Source: Actinomycetota bacterium (GTDB taxonomy: Bacteria; Actinomycetota; Humimicrobiia; Humimicrobiales; Humimicrobiaceae). From it: 5,759 nucleotides of DNA. Position numbers and translations under genes: made by a program. A model generated the notes under the pieces. It did not search any database, was not told the origin of the DNA, and saw only the letters and a program-made list of their open reading frames with translations. The first letter of the stretch is position 1. Every line of letters begins with the position of its first letter. Positions 1-5,759 of the stretch are shown here, in pieces. Location: positions 1 through 5,759 of the forward strand of contig JAGYOJ010000106.1 of NCBI GenBank assembly GCA_018399435.1. Direction: 5' to 3'.

Positions 1-1
1 A

Positions 2-853
2 AACCCGAACCGGGAAAGCATGCAATTTCTTTTAGATGACTTTAAATTCCACCCCCTTGACATAGAGGATTGCATTTCAGTAATTGAAAGGCCTAAGCTT
101 GACGAATATGATGAATACATATTTCTAGTAATGCACATACCTTTTTTTATTAAACAAACCAGAAAGCTAGTGCCTTTTACGGTAAATATATTTATCGGGA
201 AAAACTTTATAGTCACTGTCCACCAGGGAGTGTGTAAGCCCATTCAAAATGCATGGAATAATATAATTGAAAAACATTTAAAACTTTCTATAGGATCAGG
301 GTATCTTTTGCATAGAATTATAGATGCATTGATTGACTACAGTTTTCCCATACTAAATAAAATTTATAGGAATATACAGAACGTAGAAGATGAAATATTT
401 AAAAAAGCCAGCAATAAAAATGTGAGGGATATTTTAAGAATTAGAACAAATATTTTAACATTCAGGAATATAATATTTCCCCAAAGAAAACTCCTAAAAA
501 CATTGGAAATTAAGGATATGGAGTTTTTAATAGATGAGCTGGAAGTTTATTTTAGCGACCTTGTAGACCATATAGAAAAAATTTGGGATACTCTTGAAAA
601 TTACAAGGAATTAATTGAAGGTATTCATGAAGCGCATCAATCACTTCTTTCAAATAAAATAAATGATATTATGAGGATACTAACCATATTCTCTGTAATA
701 ATCCTTCCCCTTACATTCATTACTGGAATTTATGGAATGAATATTGGCCTTCCCTTATCTGAAAACCCTTATGCTTTTATAATATTAATGTTAATTATGG
801 TCTTTATTTCTATTGGCATGCTTGCCTACTTTAAATATAAAGAATGGCTGTAA
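2..853 (+). CDS. corA: CorA-family magnesium/divalent cation transporter, 5'-truncated by window edge
   Basis: Homopentameric inner-membrane channel of the CorA/2-TM-GxN family, importing Mg2+ (sometimes Co2+ or Ni2+). Seen: an N-terminal-domain motif FHPLDIEDC (codons from about nt 47), a long charged helical stretch that forms the stalk in this family, TM1 (about nt 671-730), the signature YGMN (nt 731-742), a short loop GLPLSENPYAF, TM2 (about nt 770-832) and the basic tail YFKYKEWL, very like the YFKKKKWL tail of Thermotoga CorA. The frame stays open upstream of the ATG at nt 20 back to nt 2 (NPNRES). In relatives some 30-80 residues precede the HPL motif, so the ATG at 20 is probably internal and the true start lies outside the window. 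The acidic MPEL loop of classical CorA after GMN is absent, so this is a variant subfamily and cation specificity is uncertain. It converges on the lipoprotein gene with no base between the stops. Confidence 0.9.
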   Translation, partial: NPNRESMQFLLDDFKFHPLDIEDCISVIERPKLDEYDEYIFLVMHIPFFIKQTRKLVPFTVNIFIGKNFIVTVHQGVCKPIQNAWNNIIEKHLKLSIGSGYLLHRIIDALIDYSFPILNKIYRNIQNVEDEIFKKASNKNVRDILRIRTNILTFRNIIFPQRKLLKTLEIKDMEFLIDELEVYFSDLVDHIEKIWDTLENYKELIEGIHEAHQSLLSNKINDIMRILTIFSVIILPLTFITGIYGMNIGLPLSENPYAFIILMLIMVFISIGMLAYFKYKEWL

Positions 854-1618
854 TTATGCCTTTACTTTTATTGAATCCTTAAATGACAGGCTAAAACCAT
901 AGTCAGTAAAATCTGGCAAGTACTCCCCTAAATAAATTTTTAGCATAAATTTTTCTTTTCCTAAAGAAGAAAGTTCTTTTCTCGGTATATAGCACTCCCT
1001 AATAAACACTACTTTGTCAAACTTATTATAAAAGGTGCAGAGTAATACAATTTCCTCTATCCGGTTTTGGCCAAGATTTACAAGCTCTCCTTCAATAATT
1101 AAAAAATCGTCTTCATAATAATATTTTTCCTCTTTAACAATAGGGTTTCCTTTAAATTTTTCATAGAAGTTATTGTAATTTAATCCAATTTTTACCTTAC
1201 TGATGTCTATATAATTCTCCTTTTCTTTAAGCATGTAACTAAAAGGAATAGCGCTTTTTGGGTATAGGTATTCTAGATGGCTATTAATCTTATCTGAAAA
1301 TATTTTATTTTCCCGGGCATCAAAAAAATCAAAAGTTATTTCTAGGTCTGCTTTGCTTATATTAGAAACATTCTCAAGCTCACCCAATAATACCAGGTTT
1401 CCATAAATATCAATATATAGGTTGCAGCTTTTTATATTAATATCAATTACTGAAGTTTCATCTATTTTAATGCTACTATAATCAAAAAAGGCAAAAGATT
1501 TGTCAATATCACTGTCAGAACCCATTTCCTGGTACTTTCCTATATTGCTATTATTGCAAGAGACAACAAACAAAAGAGTTAAAATTAAAATAATTATTAA
1601 TACCTTAGCATTGGTCAT
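854..1618 (-). CDS. Predicted lipoprotein with two tandem FxLYD-like beta domains, function unknown
   Basis: Residues 1-20 form a signal peptide: a short n-region with one Lys, then a hydrophobic run from VLIII to LLFVV. It ends in the lipobox VVSC with Cys21 as the lipidated residue and Asn22 at +2. The mature part has a polar linker (about 22-60) and two similar segments, about 66-150 and 165-247. Each begins with a hydrophobic strand and GEL-x-N (LVLLGELENVS and LIIEGELVNLG), then an alternating strand with TFDFFDARENKIF or CTFYNKFDKVVF, then a strand before a gap and a closing strand. This resembles the FxLYD-type domain of secreted or lipid-anchored proteins, which has no assigned chemistry. 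I see no catalytic motif. The ATG overlaps the last 14 bases of panD and has no good Shine-Dalgarno, only an A-rich leader, so translation is probably coupled to panD. It is the last gene of the leftward array. Its link to pantothenate synthesis is unknown and may be just position. Confidence 0.75.
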   Translation of the reverse strand: MTNAKVLIIILILTLLFVVSCNNSNIGKYQEMGSDSDIDKSFAFFDYSSIKIDETSVIDINIKSCNLYIDIYGNLVLLGELENVSNISKADLEITFDFFDARENKIFSDKINSHLEYLYPKSAIPFSYMLKEKENYIDISKVKIGLNYNNFYEKFKGNPIVKEEKYYYEDDFLIIEGELVNLGQNRIEEIVLLCTFYNKFDKVVFIRECYIPRKELSSLGKEKFMLKIYLGEYLPDFTDYGFSLSFKDSIKVKA

Positions 1619-1988
1619 CTTTTTCTACATGATATTCTTCATCAATAATATTATTATTTTTATCCATGGTTACAATTTTCGGCTTATACGTTTTTGCCTC
1701 TTTTTCCTTCATTGCAGCAAAAGACATGATTATTACCCTATCCCCTTCAAGTATTTTCCTGGCAGCGGCACCATTTAAGCAAATTTCTTTACTGCCTTTT
1801 TTGCCTTCTATTACATAAGTTTCTAGTCTTTCGCCGCTGTCTATGCTTACTACCAATACTTTTTCATAAGGCAGTATTTTTGCATGGTTTATAATATCAC
1901 TGTCTATAGTAATGCTGCCCATGTAATGTATTTTCGCTCCAGTTACCCTGGCTCTATGTATTTTGCTTTTTAATACAGTAACTTCCAT
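1605..1988 (-). CDS. panD: Aspartate 1-decarboxylase (PanD) proenzyme
   Basis: Pyruvoyl-dependent cytoplasmic enzyme converting L-aspartate to beta-alanine and CO2, which supplies PanC. At 127 residues it matches the family (E. coli 126). Visible landmarks: Lys9 and His11 in KSKIHRARVT; the self-cleavage site Gly24-Ser25 in HYMGS, where Ser25 becomes the pyruvoyl group; Arg54; Thr57 and Tyr58 in ETYVIEG, with Tyr58 the catalytic acid in the E. coli enzyme; the NGAAAR loop at 72-77; and the VIIMSFAAM segment. The chain should cleave into a beta peptide of 24 residues and an alpha chain of about 103. It starts 6 bp after the panC stop with a strong AGGTGA ribosome site that contains that stop. 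Its own 3' end overlaps the lipoprotein start. All key residues are present, so it should be active. The PanZ maturation factor of enterobacteria is not expected in such an organism (known of the family, not seen here). Confidence 0.97.
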   Translation of the reverse strand: MEVTVLKSKIHRARVTGAKIHYMGSITIDSDIINHAKILPYEKVLVVSIDSGERLETYVIEGKKGSKEICLNGAAARKILEGDRVIIMSFAAMKEKEAKTYKPKIVTMDKNNNIIDEEYHVEKDDQC

Positions 1989-1994
1989 TAATTA

Positions 1995-2000
1995 TCACCT
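1995..2000 (-). promoter_or_regulatory. Ribosome binding site of panD, containing the panC stop codon
   Basis: AGGTGA on the minus strand, 6 bases before the panD ATG at 1988. The TGA within it is the panC stop, so the termination and initiation signals are merged. Confidence 0.7.
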
Positions 2001-2843
2001 GTTTATTATAAAATTATCAATTAATCTAGTGTTTCCAATCCATATTGCTGCAGCAATTAAAATATTTTTAGGATATTTTTCTTTAATTTCTTTTAGTGTA
2101 TATAACTCCCTGATATCAAAATAATCAAATTTTTTTACATATTTGTTTTTTAGCAAAAAATTTTGTGCTTCTTTTTTAACCTTTTCTACAGCCTTGCCGT
2201 CCCTGATTAAATCTTCTGCAAGTTTTAGGCTCTTATATAATACAGTCGCATTTTCCCTTTCCCTCTTTGAGAGATACTTGTTTCTAGAGCTTAAAGCAAG
2301 GTTATCTTCTTCCCTTATTATATCTCCACCAATTATATCAATATCAATATTTAGGTCTTCTGCCATCTTCTTTATAATCACTAGCTGCTGGTAATCTTTT
2401 TTTCCAAAATAAGCCCTTGTGGGATTTATGATATTAAAAAGTTTTAGGACAATTGTACAAACCCCTTTAAAATGGCCAGACCTTGAGGCTCCACACATAA
2501 TACTGTCTATTTCTTCTACCTCTACATATGTTTTGTGGTCTTCTTTATATATTTCATTTTTTGTTGGTGTAAAAATATAGTCTGCCCCAACACTTTCAGC
2601 TAGCTTGGAGTCCCTCTCCATATCCCTGGGGTATTTTTTATAGTCTTCTGAGGGCCCAAACTGTTTGGGGTTTACAAATATGCTTGCTATCACTATATCA
2701 TTTTCTTTTCTAGCCATTTTAATTAAGCTTAGGTGGCCTTCGTGCAAATAACCCATAGTAGGGACAAATCCAATAGTTTTGCCCTGCTTACTTAATTTAG
2801 TTAAATGCGTTTTTAATTCTTTTATTTTTCTAATTATTTTCAT
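1995..2843 (-). CDS. panC: Pantothenate synthetase (pantoate--beta-alanine ligase, PanC)
   Basis: Cytoplasmic ATP-dependent ligase that condenses D-pantoate with beta-alanine through a pantoyl-adenylate, releasing AMP and pyrophosphate; last step of pantothenate synthesis. Its 282 residues match the E. coli enzyme (283). Motifs in order: PTMGYLHEGH (28-37) with the nucleotidyl-transferase HxGH signature; FVNPKQF (56-62), pantoate binding; GASRSGHFKGV (118-128); FGKKDYQQL (146-154) with Lys149, Asp150 and Gln153 matching the known active-site positions; and LALSSRN (182-188), equivalent to KMSKS. Residue 181 is Asn where a Gly is common (REEDNLA against REEDGLA), probably neutral. The ATG comes one base after the panB TAA. 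The only purine-rich stretch upstream (AGAAGAG, 2857-2863) is 13 bases away, so initiation is likely by coupling to panB translation. Confidence 0.97.
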   Translation of the reverse strand: MKIIRKIKELKTHLTKLSKQGKTIGFVPTMGYLHEGHLSLIKMARKENDIVIASIFVNPKQFGPSEDYKKYPRDMERDSKLAESVGADYIFTPTKNEIYKEDHKTYVEVEEIDSIMCGASRSGHFKGVCTIVLKLFNIINPTRAYFGKKDYQQLVIIKKMAEDLNIDIDIIGGDIIREEDNLALSSRNKYLSKRERENATVLYKSLKLAEDLIRDGKAVEKVKKEAQNFLLKNKYVKKFDYFDIRELYTLKEIKEKYPKNILIAAAIWIGNTRLIDNFIINR

Positions 2844-2844
2844 T

Positions 2845-3645
2845 TTAATAAGAATGCTCTTCTGCAGGGAATTCCTTATTTTTTACTTCCTTGATATAAT
2901 TTTTATAACAAGTTTTCATTTCTTTGCCTATTTCTGCATACCTTTTTGAAAATTTTGGCTTAAATTTTTCAAACAACCCAAGCATATCATGCGTTACAAG
3001 TACCTGCCCATCACAATCAACTCCCGCCCCAATTCCTATGGTTGGGACAGCAATCTGATCGGTTATTCTTTTTGCTAGTTTTGCAGGGACCTTTTCTAAA
3101 ACTATTGAAAAAACGCCAGCAGACTCTAGCTCTTTTGCGTCTTCAATCATTTTTTTAGCTTCTTTTTCTCCCCCACCACGGACTCCATAGCCACCAAATT
3201 TATTAATAGATTGTGGGGTTAAGCCAAGGTGTCCCATAACAGGTATTCCTGCATCAACAATTTTTGTTATCGTGCCCAAAATCTCTTTCCCGCCTTCAAG
3301 CTTAACCGCTTTGACTCCCCCCTCTTTTAATAGCCGCCCTGCATTTTTAACTGCTTCTTCGGCGCTAACCTGATAAGACATAAAGGGGAGGTCTCCTATA
3401 ACCATAGCCCTTTTGGCTCCCCTTGTTACTGCCTTGCAATGGTGAATCATTTCTTCCATGGTTACAGGAATGGTATTTTCATATCCAATAACAACATTGC
3501 CTACAGAATCTCCAACCAGTATTAAGTCTATTCCGCATTCATCCAGCTGTGAGGCCATAAGGTAATCATAGGCTGTAAGCATTGTTATTTTTTCACCATT
3601 GGTCTTCATTTCATTTAATTTGTTTATATTAATTTTTTCAGCCAT
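2845..3645 (-). CDS. panB: 3-methyl-2-oxobutanoate hydroxymethyltransferase (PanB)
   Basis: Transfers a hydroxymethyl group from 5,10-methylene-tetrahydrofolate to 2-ketoisovalerate to give ketopantoate; first committed step of the pathway, a cytoplasmic TIM-barrel metalloenzyme, decameric in E. coli. The 266 residues match the family. Seen: MLTAYDY (22-28); [13 protein letters not shown] (43-55) with metal-binding Asp46; IGDLPFMSY (83-91) with Asp85; VKLEGG (114-119) with Glu117; [11 protein letters not shown] (136-146) with His139; VLEKVP (182-187) with catalytic Glu184; and IGIGAG followed by DGQVLV. These align with E. coli Asp45, Asp84, Glu114, His136 and Glu181 with offsets of one to three residues. 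The loop [10 protein letters not shown] replaces the usual FGGYKVQGK-type sequence, a modest variation. The start has a good AGGAG site 7 bases upstream, overlapping the stop of the preceding gene. Confidence 0.97.
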   Translation of the reverse strand: MAEKININKLNEMKTNGEKITMLTAYDYLMASQLDECGIDLILVGDSVGNVVIGYENTIPVTMEEMIHHCKAVTRGAKRAMVIGDLPFMSYQVSAEEAVKNAGRLLKEGGVKAVKLEGGKEILGTITKIVDAGIPVMGHLGLTPQSINKFGGYGVRGGGEKEAKKMIEDAKELESAGVFSIVLEKVPAKLAKRITDQIAVPTIGIGAGVDCDGQVLVTHDMLGLFEKFKPKFSKRYAEIGKEMKTCYKNYIKEVKNKEFPAEEHSY

Positions 3646-3652
3646 AAATAAT

Positions 3653-3657
3653 CTCCT
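3653..3657 (-). promoter_or_regulatory. Ribosome binding site of panB, overlapping the upstream stop codon
   Basis: AGGAG on the minus strand, 7 bases before the panB ATG at 3645. Its first two bases are the last two of the TAG stop of the DUF2520 gene, so ribosomes finishing that gene sit on the panB initiation site. Confidence 0.7.
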
Positions 3658-4555
3658 AGCCTTCTAATATTTTTTGTAATTTTTCAAACTTTTCTTTATT
3701 AATCCATCCGTTTTCATAAGATATCTTTGCGGTTTCTTTTCCCATGAATTTATAAAATTTTCTACCATCCCTATAATACAATGAGAAGTTTTTTAAATGT
3801 TCTTCAATTGTTCCAATGTCCCCTCTTGCTATGGGGCCTGTTAGGGATTCTTTTGTTCCCATCTTTTTTACATTTTCTATTGTGCCCTCTATTAAGCCCA
3901 TCAGGGCTTTTACTGAGTCTTCTGGTTTTATACCAATTTTTTGGTTTACTTCAACTGCATAATTTAGCAATGTTACTAAATAATTTGAAGCAATACATGC
4001 AGATGCATGGTATAAAGGTTTTTTCTTATTGTCAACCTCTATAAAAGTTCCACCAAATATTTTCACTAATTTGGCCAAAACTTCTTTCATCCTTAGGTTA
4101 GAATAAGTAATCCCAAACACGGTGCCGCCCAATGTCTTTATTGCCTCTTCTATTGAAGCAAATGATTTAATTGGATGGAGGCATCCTGTATTAGCTTTTT
4201 TTTCTCTAGCTTTTTTAAGTATATCTAAGGACTTTGAACCGCTCAAGTGGATAACAAAATAGTTTTTATTCGGGCTTGGATTTAGGTTAAAAATTTTATT
4301 GCAAACTTCTTCAATCAAGTCATCAGGGGTAGCAATTATTATGCAATTAGAGCTTTTTATTGATTCTTTTAAATCCCTAGTATAAATTATTAAGTCTTCT
4401 TCTCCAACTATTTCTTTAGCCCTATTTAATGACTTGTCTGTCCTGCTAATAATTGAATTAAGTTTAATATATCTTTCTCTGCTCTTGTTTAAAACATGTG
4501 CCATGGTTGTCCCTACCCTGCCGGCCCCAATTATAGATATATTTAGCTCTTGCAT
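3656..4555 (-). CDS. panG: Rossmann/DUF2520 oxidoreductase, probable PanG-type ketopantoate 2-reductase
   Basis: Likely NAD(P)H-dependent reduction of ketopantoate to D-pantoate. Seen: an N-terminal Rossmann fold with [13 protein letters not shown] (7-19, Gly10/12/15), a second strand ending IISRT, and [11 protein letters not shown] (71-81). Conserved family landmarks follow: HLSGS (103-107), LHPIKSF (126-132), [12 protein letters not shown] (182-193) and LTGPIARGD (238-246), the last two in the helical C-terminal DUF2520 domain. This layout is that of the Rossmann-like plus DUF2520 proteins and differs from classical PanE or IlvC. From memory, a member of this family in Francisella was shown to be a ketopantoate reductase and named PanG, with relatives in Enterococcus and Clostridioides. 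Here it sits 10 bp before panB, and the cluster otherwise lacks the reductase step, which supports the assignment. Start: ATG with AAGGA 8 bases upstream (4564-4568). It follows dnaN by 17 bp. The fold is near certain. The substrate is inferred from context and homology. Ends in TAG, unlike its neighbours. Confidence 0.8.
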   Translation of the reverse strand: MQELNISIIGAGRVGTTMAHVLNKSRERYIKLNSIISRTDKSLNRAKEIVGEEDLIIYTRDLKESIKSSNCIIIATPDDLIEEVCNKIFNLNPSPNKNYFVIHLSGSKSLDILKKAREKKANTGCLHPIKSFASIEEAIKTLGGTVFGITYSNLRMKEVLAKLVKIFGGTFIEVDNKKKPLYHASACIASNYLVTLLNYAVEVNQKIGIKPEDSVKALMGLIEGTIENVKKMGTKESLTGPIARGDIGTIEEHLKNFSLYYRDGRKFYKFMGKETAKISYENGWINKEKFEKLQKILEG

Positions 4556-4563
4556 ATATCTCT

Positions 4564-4568
4564 TCCTT
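4564..4568 (-). promoter_or_regulatory. Ribosome binding site of the panG-like gene
   Basis: AAGGA on the minus strand, 8 bases before the ATG at 4555, within the 17-bp gap after dnaN. It fixes the start and shows the gene can initiate independently of dnaN translation. Confidence 0.6.
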
Positions 4569-4572
4569 CCGT

Positions 4573-5682
4573 TTAAGATATTCTTATAGGCATTAATAAA
4601 TAAAAGAGGTTGTCTTTTTTTGCAGATTTTACCAAAATGGGTTTTAGTGGATCATCTATTTCTAAAATAATTTTGTCTTCATCAATCATATTAATTCCAT
4701 CCAATAAAAATTGTGGGTTAAATGCTACACCAATATCTTCTTCCCCGTAAGGAACTTCTAGGTCCTCGCTTGAGCTCCCCACTTCTTTTATATCCATAGA
4801 AACTTTAAGGTTTCCATTGGTAAAATCAAATTTTATAGGAATATTGTCCTGAGCAATTGATGAAATTCTTTTAACCACTTCTAGTAATTTTTCTTTTTCT
4901 ATTAATATATGGTGTTTAAAACTTTCTGGAATCAATTTCTTGTAATCAGGAAACTTGCCCGTTAAAAGCCTTGAAACTATTGTTGTTTTTAAATTACTTT
5001 TATTGGAGATAGCAAAACTTATTTGATTTTCTTCAATGCTTAAATTTATCACGCCGCCGCCAGATTCTATTTTTAATATATTATCCAATACTTTCCCTGG
5101 GATTATTACTCCCTTTTGCTTGTTTTTTAAGTCTATTTTTTCTTCCATGTATGAAAGCCGGTAACTATCGGTTGAAATCATTTTTATTAAATTCTTGTCT
5201 ATTTCACACATTACGCCTGTAAGCACTACCCTTCCTTCGTCTTCGGAAACAGATCTTTGGGTTTTTCTAACCAGGGTTTTAAATTTAGCAAGTTCTATTT
5301 CAAAAATATTTTCTTCTTTAATTTGAGGAAATTCCGGGAATTCTTCAATTGGAAAAGTGTTTAGATTAAAGAAAGCTTTCTGGCATTTAATTTTTAGCTG
5401 GTTTGTTTCCTGGTCTAGCTCTAAATCAATTTTAGCCTCTGGGAAATTCCGTAAAATATTTATTAATATTTTAGACGGTATAATTACTTTTCCTTTATTT
5501 ATAACTTTTACATCAATACTTGTTTTAATACTAGTTTCTAAATCTGTGCTGTATATGTTTAAGTTATCTTCTGCTTCAAGCATTACTCCACCAAGTATAT
5601 AATTAGATGTTTTAGAAGTAATTGCTCTATTGGAAAATAGGACAGAATCTAAAAGCTTTGACCTTGTAGTTTGTATTTTCAT
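4573..5682 (-). CDS. dnaN: DNA polymerase III sliding clamp, beta subunit (DnaN)
   Basis: Ring-forming processivity clamp: a dimer of three-domain subunits encircles DNA and tethers polymerase III, MutS, ligase and other partners. Length 369 matches the family (366-380). Three repeats of the clamp fold can be followed: domain 1 about 1-120 (IYSTDLETSIK at 43-53, GKVIIPSKIL at 64-73), domain 2 about 126-250 (STDSYRLS at 170-177, GVIIPGKVL, and GKFPDYKKLIP at 242-252), domain 3 about 255-369 (FNPQFLLDGI at 321-330, C-terminal LLMPIRIS). The STD-YRL and C-terminal MP-R residues line the partner-binding groove. Start ATG with AGAGG 6 bases upstream (5689-5693). Usual neighbours dnaA, recF and gyrB are not in the window: downstream lies the pantothenate cluster at 17 bp. 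It looks intact. Whether it is the only clamp gene or a second copy cannot be told here. Confidence 0.97.
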   Translation of the reverse strand: MKIQTTRSKLLDSVLFSNRAITSKTSNYILGGVMLEAEDNLNIYSTDLETSIKTSIDVKVINKGKVIIPSKILINILRNFPEAKIDLELDQETNQLKIKCQKAFFNLNTFPIEEFPEFPQIKEENIFEIELAKFKTLVRKTQRSVSEDEGRVVLTGVMCEIDKNLIKMISTDSYRLSYMEEKIDLKNKQKGVIIPGKVLDNILKIESGGGVINLSIEENQISFAISNKSNLKTTIVSRLLTGKFPDYKKLIPESFKHHILIEKEKLLEVVKRISSIAQDNIPIKFDFTNGNLKVSMDIKEVGSSSEDLEVPYGEEDIGVAFNPQFLLDGINMIDEDKIILEIDDPLKPILVKSAKKDNLFYLLMPIRIS

Positions 5683-5688
5683 GCTATA

Positions 5689-5693
5689 CCTCT
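5689..5693 (-). promoter_or_regulatory. Ribosome binding site of dnaN
   Basis: AGAGG on the minus strand, 6 bases before the ATG at 5682, immediately after the 3' arm of the inverted repeat. Supports the chosen start. Confidence 0.6.
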
Positions 5694-5715
5694 TTAGTAA
5701 GTAAATGATTACTAA
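5694..5715. repeat. 7-bp inverted repeat in the dnaN leader
   Basis: Arms TTAGTAA (5694-5700) and TTACTAA (5709-5715) are exact reverse complements around an 8-base spacer. In the mRNA the 3' arm directly abuts the AGAGG ribosome site of dnaN. It could be an operator just downstream of the likely transcription start, or a weak hairpin near the ribosome site. With one G-C pair per stem, the RNA hairpin would be unstable, and such a repeat can arise by chance in AT-rich DNA. Confidence 0.35.
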
Positions 5716-5722
5716 CTATTCT

Positions 5723-5728
5723 ATTATA
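5723..5728 (-). promoter_or_regulatory. Candidate -10 element of the dnaN (and perhaps dnaN-pan) promoter
   Basis: On the minus strand this reads TATAAT, a perfect sigma-70/sigma-A -10 match, about 40 bases before the dnaN ATG. No good TTGACA-like -35 stands 16-18 bases upstream; the region is a run of A and T, where chance matches are common. If used, transcription would begin near 5716, just before the inverted repeat. No convincing promoter is seen between dnaN and the lipoprotein gene, so this could serve the entire leftward array. Confidence 0.4.
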
Positions 5729-5759
5729 TATAATTAATAATTAAAACATATAACAAAAC

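Noticed and set aside
20..22. ATG as the true start of the corA-like gene
   Set aside because: The frame remains open to the window edge, the six codons before it (NPNRES) fit the family, and the N-terminal part expected before HPLDIEDC is missing.
846..875. Possible bidirectional terminator at the corA/lipoprotein junction (GGC ... GCC followed by T-rich sequence)
   Set aside because: Only three G-C pairs form without a bulge and the T-run is interrupted, so the hairpin is too weak to call.
1500..1778. Open frame on the + strand across the lipoprotein and panD start region
   Set aside because: It is antisense to two well-supported genes, has a low-complexity hydrophobic Ile/Phe-rich translation typical of the complement of AT-rich coding DNA, and shows no domain.
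2143..2394. Open frame on the + strand inside panC
   Set aside because: Fully antisense to conserved PanC sequence; its Ser/Leu/Phe-rich product is a mirror of Lys/Glu-rich codons.
3781..4044. Open frame on the + strand inside the DUF2520 gene
   Set aside because: Antisense to the conserved C-terminal domain, Leu-rich artefact, no recognisable motif.
5357..5602. Open frame on the + strand inside dnaN
   Set aside because: Antisense to clamp domain 1, hydrophobic artefact, no ribosome site or domain seen.
5683..5759. Replication origin next to dnaN
   Set aside because: The stretch is AT-rich, but no DnaA-box-like 9-mers are visible and dnaA is not present in the window.

Overview
The window is AT-rich (roughly one-third G+C by eye) and almost entirely coding. 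It looks like chromosomal DNA from a low-GC bacterium. All stops read as standard TAA, TAG or TGA. Proteins are rich in Lys, Ile, Asn and Glu, as in Clostridia and several AT-rich candidate lineages. Some DnaN motifs (STDSYRLS, FNPQFLLDG, LLMPIRIS) remind me more of actinobacterial or other deep-branching clamps than of typical Clostridium. I therefore leave the phylum open.

Layout: a 3' fragment of a corA-family Mg2+ transporter gene reads rightward from the left edge (2-853). Everything else reads leftward as one tight array. In transcription order this is dnaN (5682-4573), a DUF2520/Rossmann oxidoreductase that is probably the PanG-type ketopantoate reductase (4555-3656), panB (3645-2845), panC (2843-1995), panD (1988-1605) and a lipoprotein gene (1618-854). 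Gaps in the array are 17, 10, 1 and 6 bp, followed by a 14-bp overlap. This suggests one transcription unit with translational coupling. Only about 77 bp at the right edge are non-coding. They hold a plausible -10 element and a small inverted repeat upstream of dnaN. No gene-free stretch exceeds 300 bp, and I see no RNA genes, insertion sequences or CRISPR.

Function: PanB makes ketopantoate from 2-ketoisovalerate, the PanG-like enzyme would reduce it to pantoate, PanD makes beta-alanine from aspartate, and PanC joins the two into pantothenate, the precursor of coenzyme A. All enzymes of the branch from 2-ketoisovalerate and aspartate to vitamin B5 are thus present in order. The unusual points are the attachment of this pathway to the replication clamp gene, and the uncharacterised two-repeat lipoprotein at the end of the operon. 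Its last codon abuts the last codon of corA with no intergenic base. I do not see a clearly new biological system here. The dnaN-pan linkage and the lipoprotein are the parts most worth checking.
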